NCBI GenBank assembly: GCA_018398575.1
Contig: JAGTXZ010000019.1
Span: 806,001-870,000, forward strand
Origin: Ampelomyces quisqualis
Taxonomy: Eukaryota; Ascomycota; Dothideomycetes; Pleosporales; Phaeosphaeriaceae
DNA: 64,000 nt
Direction: 5' to 3'
Shown: positions 32,301 to 43,990 of the stretch, piece by piece
How the letters are laid out: each line of letters starts with the position of its first letter
Position numbering within the stretch: the first letter of the stretch is position 1
Notes under the pieces: generated by a model
Told to the model about the DNA's origin: nothing
What the model saw: only the letters and a program-made list of their open reading frames with translations
The model's database searches: none
Translations under genes and position numbers: made by a program

Positions 32301-33451
32301 GCAATCATAGTGGCTAGACGCTGAGACTCAAGCTTAATCCGCTCTTCGGTAATTTTCATGCGCTCCTCGGTGGTTCTTGTGGTCTCTTCTTGCTTTTGCA
32401 GTTTTCGCAAAATGCCTTCCATCATCTCCTTCAACGTAGCTGCAATGTTTGACTCGGCGGCATCTACAGTAGTGCGGGTTCCAGCTTCGTCGGTAGGAAT
32501 CTCCTCGATGTTACTGGCGTCATCGCTGCCGGCGGATTCATATCCTCTTTTTCCTAACGCCAGCGCCGCATGAGATATACGGCGTGTGAACTCTGCAAGG
32601 GGAGCATCATGATCGATGATCTCCTGAGAAGTTGGTGGAGGAGAAGTGCCATTCTGTGAAATGCCTTTTGTGAACTGGGGACTCTCCGAGTCGCTCTCAA
32701 CGTATGAATGATTTCCTATGTTTCCAGAAGATTGGTTCCCAGCATGTGGAGAAGGTTTTGGCGAACATTTTCCCTGCTCAGATACCGATAACTGACGAGA
32801 GAAAATGTTATTTTCCACAGTTGCCGATTTTACAGTATAGGGCGACCAAAGTGGTGAAAGGGCTGCCCCAGCTTCTTTGTACTCTTTCAATGCTCTTATC
32901 ACCCTGCTCGACTTGACTATATTCCCTCCAAGGTGAGGCGGCATATGCTTGCGGCGTAACGACGAGCGTGTGGGTTGTGCCATTGAACATGAGTGGGGAT
33001 CAGGCGTATCTGAAACATGCCTCAAGAGACGTTCAGCTGCCTGCAAGCTACGTGTAGTTTTGGCTTTGTTATTTTTCGCCACTCTCTTGCGATCTGGCCG
33101 TGTGGATGATCGGGTCTGCGTTCGAGACACCGTGTCAGACTGAAGCATGTTCGTAAACTTCACGATCGAGCACTGCTGACTACTTACAATTATTGAAGCT
33201 CGACGATGCGCCCGTTTTGTACGCTCGGATACGAGAGCATCCCCGTTGGTATCCTGTGAAGACTCGCTAGCATTGCCTGACGAGTGAAAGGTTCTCAATT
33301 TCTTTGCTGATCCGTCTTGCATGGTTTCTTCAGACGACGATCTCTTGCTGTACTCCGTGATGCTTGATAGTTTTGTGTGGCGGAACAGTTCGCTAGGCTG
33401 CTCCCGCAAGCGTTTACCAAGGACACTCCTCCTTTTGTCTTGTTCGGGCAT
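29333..33451 (-). CDS. Large CCCH zinc-finger, Asn/Arg/Gly-rich protein
   Basis: Proposed exons: 33451-33188, 33139-31609, 31555-30740, 30680-30601, 30546-30157, 30103-29333. All phases close, giving 1,283 residues. Residues 1-590 are mostly disordered with a charged helical stretch around TEERMKITEERIKLE. A CCCH finger follows (ICQHFAQGHCRFGDRCKKSH; Cys632, Cys640, Cys646, His650), then a conserved-looking segment FRGFNRLNDMSFSEFQGHGA, an Asn/Gly/Arg-rich tract and a C-terminal RG-rich tail. This suggests an RNA-binding protein. Confidence is good to about 30740. The joins at 30739-30681 and 30600-30547 are less sure; if they are wrong there are two genes, the first ending at 30696 (884 residues). 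An alternative frame at 30695-30620 is also Asn-rich. Confidence 0.65.
31401..31457 (-). other. CCCH zinc-finger coding segment
   Basis: Encodes C-x7-C-x5-C-x3-H. It is visible only in the frame reached after the intron at 31608-31556, which is the main support for that intron. Confidence 0.88.
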
Positions 33452-34114
33452 GTTGTAGTTTCAAGTGTGGCAGCTCAGATTGTTTGTATAAAGCTCGCAA
33501 ACATGTGTTTATTGGTAGGGAAAGATTAGGAGGTAATACAGAAGAGACCGATCGGTTGAATTTAGTGCGAGTTCTTTTTGCCCTCGGTTTGCTTCGTCTT
33601 GGTTGGTAACCTTGTCATTGCGACCAGCTACAAGCGAGACGGTGACTCTGCTTTTCAGAATAGTCTATTTGCATGCAGTGCGTGTGCTAATTTTGTGGTG
33701 CAGTGCAAGTATTGCAGAGAAGTGTAGTGAGCTCCGCAGATGTGAGTACATTGAATGGACATGGAAATAGGAGATGATTGATTTCGCGTTGGAATTGCGA
33801 TACGTGAGTGGTTCGGGCTTTGCTTGACTGTGGCTCTTTGTTTGAGAAGCACGACACATCGACCTCAGAATCACGTTGCCTCTGCTTTGAGAAAATATTG
33901 CTGGACAAAGAATGTCAATCGGTTTCGCATTCTAGTCAAAGCGATCGGTACTGCCAGCATTAAACATACATGAAGGCGGCAATTGACGTACATGTGACAA
34001 AGAAACGAGCATGTTTCATCATTTAGTCATTTATCATCAGTATAGTTTGACGCCGAGGGGCAGAAATCTAGTCATGCATATCGTGCCGCGCATTCCAACT
34101 CCGTTGAACACAAA
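33452..34114. other. Intergenic region
   Basis: Promoter of the zinc-finger gene and 3' flank of the 5'-nucleotidase gene. No other feature supported. Confidence 0.45.
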
Positions 34115-36049
34115 CTAAAGCATCAGGAGCCCAGCGAAGGCGCCGAAGATGCTTGCGGCGATAGCTGCAGGTCCAAACTGAGCTGCTGAACCAGTGGATA
34201 CAAGCTGCGAAGAAAGTGCAGAAGTTGGGTTGGTTCCGTTAGAAGTGTCGTTGCCACCTCCGGGTGTGCTGGGTCTCGGCCGGTCGACCGCTTCAATGCG
34301 CTTGTCGAGATCGATATTCACCGGAGTTTGTGACTTGATATACTGCGCGAGCACCTCGTCTTGGGTGTCAAGGGTGATGAAGTCGGTTGTAGGTGTGAAG
34401 AAATTATCACCGCCGCCCGCGATGAAGTCGAGGGTGACCACCTGATAGGTTGTGGCGTTGGAAAGTGGCTTGTCACCAATAGTAACAGCGACTAGTCTAG
34501 TGCCGTTCACGGCCTTTGGGTTGTACTCGACCTTGATGCCTTTGCTGACCTGGAAGAATGAAGTAACAGGCTTTCCATTCGTGACGCTGACGCCTGTAAC
34601 GATACCTTCAAGAGCCTCCCAAAGCTGCTTGCCGGTCAAAGCGATCTGCACAATGGCGTTTCCGAAGGGGAAGGAAGTCAGGACTTCGCCGCGCGTGATG
34701 TCACCCTCATCGATGGTAGCACGAACACCGCCAGCGTTGATGATAGCGAAGTCTACATCCTGGGTGTTGTTTTTGCGATAGGCCAGCATGGCATCCGACA
34801 TGAAGTCGCCGAGCAGACACTCTCCTTGCTGACAATTTGTCTGGTCCAGCTCGACCTGGCTGGTGCCAAGAACCTCGGCAGCGAACTCCTCGAAAGGACC
34901 GCGCCATTCCTTGACTTTGGCCTGAAGTTCAGGTTCCTGTTTAGTTGTGTTGGTGAGGTGGATAGGCGCACCGTGATACGCCAAAATTCTGCCTTCGGGA
35001 TCGTACGTAACGTCGATGTAACCCACATACTCGCCCCATCGATAAGCAGTAACGATAAAAACTTCTTCGCCGTCCTTGTTCTCGGTTATGGTTGGATACT
35101 TACCCTTAGCTTGGGGCATGTCACCCAAAAGAGTGTGACTGTGACCACCCATGATCAGCTGAAGGCCCGAGGTTGCCTGAGCCAATTTCTGATCCTCTTC
35201 GTAACCAATGTGAGTGATGGCTGCGATCCTGGTGATGTTGGTCGTCGATTTGATCTCGTCTATTGCGTTTTGTACGGCTTCGACAACGTCAGAGAATAAG
35301 GTGCCATTGTCAGGGTTCGCAATGCTCGGTGTCTCCTCGGTAGTGACACCGATAATAGCCAGACCCTTGTCCCAGAAGATGTGGTACGGTTTGACAACGT
35401 CTGCCACCTTCTTGTTTGCAGATTTTAGATTCGCGCAAACGATGGGGAATGTAAGATTTTGAAGGAAATCCCCCAACTCATCCTCGCCGCCGTCAAATTC
35501 GTGGTTGCCCAGGGTCATTGCGTCAAATTCCAGGTCGTTAAGTGCTTGAGCAATTTTCTCCCCCTTGTAAAAGGAGTAGAACAGCGTTCCTTGAAATTCG
35601 TCTCCAACATTGAGCCAAAGGCTGTCGTTGTACTTGGGTCGCTGCTCTTGAATGACGGTCTTGACACGAGCGTAACCGCCAAAGCAGCCTCGCTCGGGCC
35701 GTGTGCAGTCTGTTCCTGATGAACTGAACTCGTCCAGATGAGCGTGGACATCATTGATGTGGAAAAAAGCTATTTTCACGTGAGCTTGAGTACATGTGAG
35801 ATTGTGAGAAGTCCGGTTGGATGGGACCTGGATTGGGAGTGTCATTCAAGCAGCTTGGCCAGAGGCACAGAGGCAAACAGGCCACAGAATTGTCGGTCTA
35901 AACTGAGACAACTTACAAACGTTGTAGTTGCCTTGAACATCGATTCCACGCTTGGTCATCCGCCGGCTGAAGAGCGATTCTTCGGCCTGGGAAACGGATG
36001 CCAACGCGGCGAGGGCTAGGGGCACACCGGATCGCGCGGCGAACTTCAT
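34115..36049 (-). CDS. Secreted 5'-nucleotidase / metallophosphoesterase, probable GPI anchor
   Basis: Two exons (36049-35917, 35784-34115) across a 132-bp intron, in phase, 600 residues. An N-terminal signal peptide (MKFAARSGVPLALAALASVSQA) leads into the dimetal phosphoesterase domain: FFHINDVHAH (Asp56, His58), NVGDEFQG, GNHEFDGG (137-143) and IMGGHSHTLLGD. The C-terminal 5'-nucleotidase domain has INAGGVRATI, GNAIVQIALTGKQLWEAL and DFIAGGGDNFF, which bind the nucleotide. The last 45 residues are Ser/Thr/Asn-rich and end in a hydrophobic tail (AAIAASIFGAFAGLLML), as in GPI-anchored proteins. It likely hydrolyses extracellular nucleotides or other phosphomonoesters at the cell surface. The intron is longer than its neighbours', so the 3' splice site (ACTCAAG) is the least certain point. 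Confidence 0.93.
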
Positions 36050-37025
36050 TGTCGATTTGACAGATGAGGATGAAGAAAGCAACGGCAGCCAGGTCGCGGC
36101 GACCCCGTTATATGCAGGTCGTCGGTGTACCTTGTAACGGTCGCCTCCGCGCCGTGTCACCTTGGCGGTGGCTGATGTTTGCGTTGGCGATGCGATCCAC
36201 ATTCCTTTTCAAGACTAGCCTCACCTCGTTCCTGATAACACGCATCCAATCACGAACTCACGTGCTGCACGCGCGGCTGAATCGCCACATGTGGGAACGA
36301 GGCGAGCCCGAACTGCACGTCCACAACCAAATGACCGAGATGGCTCCGATGTGTTCGTCTTCATCACTTCAGCGATGACTTCGGATGTGGTTATCCACCT
36401 CGTGCTGAAAGATTGCCAGATCGGACCTTACGATAGCGATAAAGATTCGGCTGATGAAAGCATGCACAAGAACGGGTAGGCCGCAAGAGACATGCATCAG
36501 ATGGAAGATAGAAAGCAGCAAATAAGAAAACGCGACACTCGACACCACCAAACACCCAAATTGCCATTCATCATGTCTTATCACCCTGCCCTCCGACCTC
36601 CTCAGTAGTCGGCCCATAGCTCAATGCTTCGATGGTCGAAAAGTTATCGTCGAATGCGAGGTCCCACCACATACCCCGCCCTGTCGTAAAGGACGCCTCG
36701 CTTTATTCGAACTGAAACGAATCTGCGAAGTGGCTAGCAACAGTATATCCCCAGGAGCGGTAGTACATTACCTGGTTTGGAACTCCCCCAACCCCCACCC
36801 CTCCACCTGCGACTCTTTTGCTTCTTCGCCATCCTGATCGTTTCAATGCCTACATCATGTCAGTGATGCGTAGGCGGAGTTTGGGGCGTGGTAGTCCACT
36901 CACGGCTCCAATCTCATCTCTCATCTGACTGTACAATTTCTGTTCTCCGATCTCCATCTTCTTTGACGTCTTCATCTCGCTTTTCCCCGGTTTCACCAAC
37001 CTCCTACAAGTCGCTCTCCACTCCA
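36050..37025. other. Intergenic region (about 1 kb)
   Basis: Promoter of the nucleotidase gene. The short frames on both strands have no motif. Confidence 0.45.
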
Positions 37026-38623
37026 CTACTCCATATTGTCGGCGGACTGCATAGTAGCATGGGTCGTCTTGATCCACTTGTCCAAAGCAGTTTGCTCGTC
37101 AGGAGCATGCTCCCAATCAATTGGCTTCTTGTAAGCAGCGGCGACCGCGGAGGGGATGTGGACGTCCTCGAAGTCGCGGCCCAGCTCATCCTGGAATCCA
37201 CCGAAGTGCAGCAGCAGGCCGTTAAGGGGGTTGCAAGCGGTCGCAGGGATACCCAAATCGCTGGGGTCCACGTAGATACCAATATCGTTCGCGGTGATGA
37301 GCTTGGTGGACTGAAGCGCAAACTTGTAGTCGGCGTTGCCGTACTCTAACTGACCAAGACCTGGGTGCTCACCGGCGGCGATCGACTCCTGCTTGCGACG
37401 CTTCTCACACTCCTGGACAGACTTGAAGCGATTGAGCACGCGGCGCTTGACACCAATGGTCTGTGGGCCGGAACGGGCGAAGAGAGTGTCGAAGCCGACA
37501 GCCTGGCACTTTTTGGGGTAGGGAGTAGCAAACTTGATCGGCGTCCAGCCGTCTTCCACGGTCGGAGGATGCATAAAAAACTTGGCTGGCGCCTCGGGAT
37601 TGAAGAGCATGAAGTCGGCATCCTCGGGGAAGTGAAAGGTCTTGCGCGTGGAGGCAGGCTTATTGATCACGGAAGCGATAGCGACAGCGCTGTCTGACCG
37701 ATTCTCGTCAGCCTTGGCGTTGGCCATGGGCACAGTCTTCTTGAAGCCGAAGCCAAAACGGCGCTCGGCCTTGATCTGCTGGAGGATAGCCGTCGAGGGC
37801 AGAGGAGGATAGTGAAGCTCTGACAGTGTGTTAGTCTCTCTTCATTGTAATGTTAAGTTCGCGGTAGTGACTCACCGAGGCACTTCAGAGTTGTACCAGA
37901 CTTGATGGCAATAGCCTTGCGAACAGGCCGGCGCTGACATGGAAGCATGAAGAAATCACCACCGTAGCGAGGGACCCTGGCGATCCTGCCGCCTTGCTTG
38001 CGGGTCTGAATGCGGAGATCCATCCGGGAGAAGAAGTGCGTGTAGTACGACTGCACGCCACCAGGGATGCTCTCGTCGAAGCTCACATCCTCGAGCAAGT
38101 CCGAATTGTTGTCGACATAGGTAACAGCGTTCTCGTGGCTAATGTTCTTGACAATCTCCTCCTTCTTCTTCTTCTCCTTGTTCTTGTCGATCTTCTTGTA
38201 CACAAGAGCAACGCGCTGCCTCGCCTTCATCTGCATGTTGTTCACGCACTTGGGCTTGGGGATCCGAGAATAAGTCTGCTCGTTCTTGTTCTGGCCATTA
38301 TTAGCAGGCGTCTTGTTCACGATCTTCTTGCCATCAAGTGCCCGAATACAAGCACCGGCGGAAATAGTCTTTGAAGCCGCAGCCAACTCATCACGAGTCG
38401 ACTGCGCACGCTGCAGAGCCGTCGCAGCGGCACGCAGCGTAGTCCTTGGAGCCCCCGACAAAATCAGCGAAGGTCGAGCAACGCTCGCCTTGATAGTCCT
38501 TGAAGCCGCCGACTGGATCGGCGCACGCTGCTGAATCGAGATCCGAGCAGCGGGGTTGGCGATGGTGGTGCTGGCGCAGGCAGCGATGCGGGTAAGAGTA
38601 GGGGGGAACGCAAGTCGAGCCAT
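37026..38623 (-). CDS. Conserved-looking hypothetical protein, possibly mitochondrial
   Basis: Two exons (38623-37876, 37819-37026), 56-bp intron, in phase, 513 residues. I start at the ATG at 38623. The first 90 residues are rich in Ala, Arg, Ser and Thr and nearly free of acid residues (MARLAFPPTLTRIAACAST), typical of a mitochondrial presequence. Residues 150-170 are strongly Lys-rich (KKIDKNKEKKKKEE). The central RIARVPRYGGDFFMLPC and the C-terminal region (FNPEAPAKFFMHPPTVEDGW) look folded. I recognise no family. A mitochondrial matrix or ribosome-associated role is a guess from composition alone. Confidence 0.82.
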
Positions 38624-39116
38624 TGTTACTGAAACTTTATGTCTTGAATTGTGGTTCAATAGGTAGGTTTCAGCGTGGGGTTATGTCTGGAGAAGCGTGG
38701 GTTGGAAAGGTACTGGTGGGCGAGGGGTGATGATATAGGTAATGGGGTGTGCTAATCACGTGCTTGGGACGCTTGCAGACTGGAGTGGCATGGCAACGAC
38801 GAGATTGTAGCGAACAACATTGGGTTGCTATGCAGTGATGAGTGAAAGACTCATATTCGATAATAGTCGAGGTGTCGTTCCGATCCTCGACACGATTCAA
38901 CGCTGTAGTAAATCCAGCTCAGAAAAAACGGCATGAATTAAATCGACTCTACATTAGGATGCCATAAGTATGGTCGACTACACCACTGAGCATATGACCG
39001 CTTCTCCTGCTTTGACGTCTTGAGCAAAACACCCCGATCCCCCGCCGCATTCCCCGATTCATTCACTTTGCGTTGAACACTTCTTATGACAGCGCCATAA
39101 TATTGGTCAATTCGAT
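38624..39116. other. Intergenic region
   Basis: Promoter of the 37026-38623 gene and 3' flank of the F-box-like gene. Nothing else recognised. Confidence 0.45.
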
Positions 39117-40046
39117 TCAGGCGCCGCCACCGGACTTGATGTGGTCGGGCACATAATCAGAGTCATCCTCGCTGTCGGGGAGATTCAGGTCGTTGAAAGC
39201 GACATTCTCCGGGACCTTCCCTGCGCCTTGCTCTCCATCCATCTCATCGCTTTCGTCTCCACTGTCACCTCTGTTCTCTTCCACGTCTTGCTCTACGTCT
39301 TCCCCCACTTCTTTCTCTATGTCTTCCTCGGCATTTTCTTGGCCGCTACTCTCGTCGCCCTCCCCGTCGCCTAGATCTTTGTATATTCTCCAAAGCTTTT
39401 CTGGCCATAGTTGAATAATAGTATAAGTCCAAATCTTTTTTGGCCATAGTTGAAAACTACAAGTCCAGATGTTGAGGGGTTCGAAGTCTAGATCTTTCAG
39501 CCTCAGACCTTGGGCATAGTAGTGGTCTTTGTAGATAACACTCGGTGAACCCATGTAGTTGTCACGCTTGAACTTAGTCTGGACCCGTGCAATTGGAGGA
39601 TATGTTGCAAACATTGAGTTGAAAAGATTGTCGCTTTCTTTTCTGTGATGTGCTGGCAGCTGATCCCAGAAGTCAAGGTGTTCATCTAGATAAGTTACGA
39701 CGCCATATGCACAACCATACATCTGCTTCAGTGGAACTAGCGGATTGGTAGTGATGCGCGACCAGAACGCTTCAGTGCTGACTTCTTCACCAACCTCGGC
39801 GTTGATGCTCCTCCACTTGTCGCGCACAAATCCCATAACATCATCGCGGTCACCTTGTTCGACTGCCTTGGGCAGGCGAAACATTTTCTCGCGAAGTACA
39901 TCGTCGTTGTCGATAAACGTTCTCCAATCTCGTGAGACAAAGTACCCAGATGCTAGTTCGTGGAACGAAAGCTGCTGTATGATAAGCTTACCAAGCTCAT
40001 CTGGAACAGCTGGGATCAGGCGGGAAACGTTGATGGTGGAAGCCAT
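39117..40046 (-). CDS. F-box-like protein with acidic tail
   Basis: Single exon of 309 residues with an ATG at 40046. The N-terminus, VPDELGKLIIQQLSFHELAS followed by GYFVSRDWRTFID, fits an F-box-like helix set (substrate adapters of SCF ubiquitin ligases). The middle (about 90-200) has aromatic-rich segments of unknown fold. Near residue 200 is a short internal duplication (FQLWPKKIWTY / IQLWPEKLWRI). The last 90 residues are extremely Glu/Asp-rich (about 39120-39380). It is the last intact gene before the AT-rich block. Confidence 0.75.
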   Translation of the reverse strand: MASTINVSRLIPAVPDELGKLIIQQLSFHELASGYFVSRDWRTFIDNDDVLREKMFRLPKAVEQGDRDDVMGFVRDKWRSINAEVGEEVSTEAFWSRITTNPLVPLKQMYGCAYGVVTYLDEHLDFWDQLPAHHRKESDNLFNSMFATYPPIARVQTKFKRDNYMGSPSVIYKDHYYAQGLRLKDLDFEPLNIWTCSFQLWPKKIWTYTIIQLWPEKLWRIYKDLGDGEGDESSGQENAEEDIEKEVGEDVEQDVEENRGDSGDESDEMDGEQGAGKVPENVAFNDLNLPDSEDDSDYVPDHIKSGGGA

Positions 40047-40739
40047 GCTCGATGGAGCGATAATGAGCAGCTACACTACAGATGATCGCGGGTATTAAGT
40101 ATATTTCGGTCATCAGTTTGCTGCAAGCAAAGCTTGAGTTCACGAGGTAACAGAGTAGCAAGTGCAACAGACAAGCGTGCAGGTATCATGTGAACATTGG
40201 AAGCAGTCCCAAACTTGAGCGGAAATCTGGGTCATGTCCTTCCAAATTGTTCCACACATACGCGAGCCTGTTGAGACGATACTTTCAACACGTAGGTTTT
40301 CTCTCGCTGTAAACAAGATGCAGATAATGTGGATCTTTCATGAAAGTAAAAGATGTTCGCCTGAGCGTACCAGATATTTGGTAATTGAACGCTCTACAAG
40401 AACATACAGCCAAGTTAGCTATTCTTTACGCTTTTGCATCTTTCGCCTGAACATCTAGAAATACTTTTAATTAGAACCTGGTCGATCTTACGCGTTGTGC
40501 TGCGTGATGAGGGAGTCTTGTGACCTGGTAAGTGTTGTAGCGAGAAAGTTAACTATGTAGCATCAACAAGATTTGTAGGTAGTTTATGTACACAAGAATT
40601 GGAAAGTTTCATTGCTTAATCATATACCTGGCGGAATTTCATTTTACACAGCCGAAGGTCTTTTGCCTTCGCGAAAGCAGTACTGAACTGTGACTCAGGA
40701 TGTATAGGACCCAAGACCTTCCCATAGGAAGTCGTCAGA
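40047..40739. other. Intergenic region, composition drifting AT-rich
   Basis: Promoter of the F-box-like gene, then sequence with no gene up to the HET relic. Confidence 0.4.
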
Positions 40740-41130
40740 TCAACTGTCCTCCTCCCTCTCCTTCATGGCTTCGTTGGTTTCAACGGTACTTCGCTCAGGC
40801 AGATGACCCGAAAAGAAGGCATAAACTATCTCCGCCCTCTTATAGCAGCGAGACATCGAATTGATGGCCCTTGTCATTGTCAATTCTGCTGAGCTTGAAT
40901 TATCTACACAGCACGTATACATCCAAGCGTGATGTACATCGCCTGCTTCTGCTATTTGGCATGTACTGTTTATTTTTGCAAAGCCTCTCACATTGGTGCC
41001 ATAGCGTCTGCCTGCAAAATAGTCGACATTTGAGACCTGGTTTTCCCAGATGCGACAAAAGCGCACATTTGGTTCGTCGCCACCAGCAAAGTCCTCGAAC
41101 TTTCGTGTGCTAGTATAGTCAGTGCTTTTT
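40740..41130 (-). pseudogene. HET-domain (heterokaryon incompatibility) gene relic
   Basis: One minus-strand frame of about 130 codons without a proper ATG reads as the core of a fungal HET domain: KFEDFAGGDEP, then GFAKINSTCQIAEAGDVHHA, then MYTCCVDNSSSAEL (family form has WIDTCCID) and AINSMSRCYKRAEIVYAFFS. It stops at 40740. The later conserved HET block (a W-F-x-R-G-W-T-L-Q-E-L type segment) is not found in any frame, and the start and upstream LSHxW motif are missing. It is therefore a truncated, drifting fragment at the edge of the AT-rich block. HET proteins act in allorecognition cell death. Confidence 0.75.
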
Positions 41131-41399
41131 GAGACTTAATATTCAGGCAAGAGGGGTTGGTTGCTATGGCCGAGGCCCAAAAGACAGCAAAAGCGTGTTG
41201 TATCGTGATCGTATTTTGTTAGAGTTAAGAGTCTCATGAGTAAGGCGGCTCAAGCTATCTACAGGCAGGCACTGCCAAGGCACTAAGCCAAAATAGGAGA
41301 TCCTTCATAGAAACTCCATATTCAATCTGTTCTGTAGCATCTGCTCTATCCTTATATCTTGTTTCGTCTACAAAATTAGTCTGCTCTAGGCTCTGTAAT

Positions 41400-43990
41400 T
41401 TTGATTACTATTAATCTAAGCTATTGTTAGAATTACATTCACCTATGTCCTGAGTTCAGGTAGTATTGTTAGTCTAAGTTTAGCTAGCTTGCTAATTGTT
41501 AGCCTTAGTAATCTACTTGTTAGCACTATTATTAGCAGAAAGGCCTTCTAACATAAGAAACCTATTATTGTTAGTTTCTAGGTTAAGGTTACTAACAATT
41601 CCTTTAACAACGTCTTTAAGGACAAATAGAATAGTTAGCACGTTTTAAGTTAGGATTCTGTCCAATTTTAGTTCCCTAGTAACCTCCTAAAAGTTAGTTA
41701 AGCTTTTAACAACTACTTTAGCGGGCTTTACTAGCTTAATAACTAGCTTAGATTTAACAGAATTAGGCTTAATTATAGTTTTAGGCTTAGCAACAGGCTT
41801 TTAAAGTGCCTTTTAGGTTTATTGCACGCAGGTCTGTATAGCTTGTTAGAAAGCTTAATCTTTCTTATTATTAGAGTAGTCCTTGTCTGTTGCAGTAGCT
41901 CTAAGTAGTACACGTTAATAGTTAAAAGTAGTAGTGTTACTAGTTTTAATATTAAGCGCGCGTTGCACTTGTAGGTACTGTTTAAATAAGGTAAGCTTTT
42001 GGCTACCTATAGTAGTAATGTAGCGACGTTAAGGACCCTATTTGTAAAGAGCCTTCTTAAGGCAGTTTTTAAGATTAATATACTAGGAAGAAGAGAAGAG
42101 AAGAGTAGGTCTAATAAAGGTAAGACTAGACTGTGCTCTTGTTCCCGCAACTAGAGTGTAAGGCTAACGCCAAAAGAATCCTTTGTTGTAGCCTATAGTA
42201 TCTAAGATAACGTAAGCAGCATCTTTGCCTATAAAAGAGTTAACTATAAGAATAGTAACCTTACTAATCTTAGTTATATAAGCCTTGTTGCTAGCGCGCA
42301 TTGCGTTATTAATAGCAGCGTCTTAGAGGGTAATAAGAAGCGTAACCTGTGTATTATAGGAGGTAATAACTAGAATACAGTGTCTAAGAATCTATTAGGT
42401 GCGTTTAGTTAGATTGTAAGTTGTAGTAATTATAGTATTCTAGTAATAAGATAATCTAGTTGCATTCTTTATTAGAGCTAAAACAGTATTAGTGTTAGCT
42501 ACTACAATAGCATGTAGTATGCCCTAGATACGCAAGTTAACTATCTTAGCTTTCTTTTTAGCTTCTAAGTTAAATAAGTTCTAAACTTTAGAAATAGTCT
42601 TGTTGTTGTTTAGCGTCTTGCAAAGATCTAACAGAGGTTTGCTTGTAAATCTAGAGGTAAACTTTAACTCCTGTATTAGAAACCTAGTGTAATATAGTTG
42701 TAACAGCGTTAACAGATAATATTAAGCCTAAAAAGAATTGTTAAGCTGCAGTCTATACGCCTAGGGTCTAAGTTACTAACAGTTGCCTACAGCTAGGCAA
42801 AGGTTTACGTCCTAATAAGAGAAGAGTACGCTAATAAATTCTAGATTAGTAGCGCGTCTAATTTCCTTAAAGACTACTACAATTGCGTAACAGATAATTT
42901 GAAAACCTAGCAAAGTAGCTACTAAAACTATAGTATATATAACTAGAGCTTGTTAAAGAATATGCTAGTAGGTAGTTTAGAACGCGTTCTTAAAGAGCTT
43001 TTTGTTATCTTTAGTTATTTTGCTATTAGTGTTAAGGTCCTGCACAATAGAAGTAACGTCTTTAAGTTCCTCTATAATAGCGTTAAGTTCTTCCTCTATC
43101 TAGGTGTTAGCAACAAGGTTAGTTACTATAAATCTATCTACCTAAGCAAGCTAGAAAGTAATCTAAGCTAAGAAACTAGTTACAGCTTAGAAACGTTTGT
43201 CTTTAATGCCTAGGTAAGTGTTGTAGAAGTGTTACAGATAGGCCTCTAGCAAAGCAAGGCTAGTGTAGCCTCTTATTTTATTATTAGGTGTAAAATATGC
43301 TAGGTTGTCTCTGCTGCCCAATTTAAAGTAAGGGTCTAGTATTACTACAAAAGCCTTTTGCTTAGACTAGACTAAGTAACAGCGTACTACTAGCTTTATA
43401 GGTACTTGTATGTGTTTGCAGATCTAAGTTAGTAGTTTAACAAAAGCTTAGTAGCTATAATCAACTATTTTATTCTAGAGGTAGTAATAAGTAACGCAAC
43501 TATTTTTAATAATTGTCTTAATTTCTACAGCAGGATTAGAGACTTTAGCTAAGGTAATAGAGTAGTAGAACGCGCTGTTATTAAAAGACACATCCTTAGA
43601 GGCAAGTTCCTAAATCTTATTAGCCTTATTATTATCTAAAACTCCTATTGCGCTAGAGGCGTCTGCTTCTTTTAGCACTGCGTAGTTTAGTTTTATGTTA
43701 GGTGCCTTTAGGCTAGGTAGTAGGCTGTAATAATAATAACTTAACACTCTAGCGTAGGTCTAAGCGCTAACAAACGCAAGGTAAGAGGTAGGCGCACGCG
43801 CGTTATAACGTTAAATTAGCGTAAATTTTGTGTTTAGCAAACAAAGATTAAAAGTTAGTAAGATAGTAAGTTAAAAAAAAGGGTAAGATAAAGCCTTCTG
43901 TAGGTAAGTAGGCATATAGAGCTGCTAAAAGATTATTATATATAGGCAACTACCCTAAGGTTGTACGTTATAGAGCATAGCAGGTAGTTA
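41400..43990 (-). mobile_element. Decayed coding sequence of unassigned mobile element
   Basis: Lies past the chromodomain end of element C. Minus-strand frames stay readable between TAG/TAA stops, for example ILDPYFKLGSRDNLAYF (about 43290-43340) and EEELNAIIEELKDVTSIVQ (about 43030-43090). These are not typical Gypsy gag or pol motifs. It may be a separate inserted element or an unusual 3' region of element C. No LTR or inverted repeat was found. Confidence 0.4.

Noticed and set aside
42950..43171. 73-codon plus-strand frame in the AT block
   Set aside because: Lies antisense to the readable decayed minus-strand coding sequence; open by chance in low-complexity DNA.
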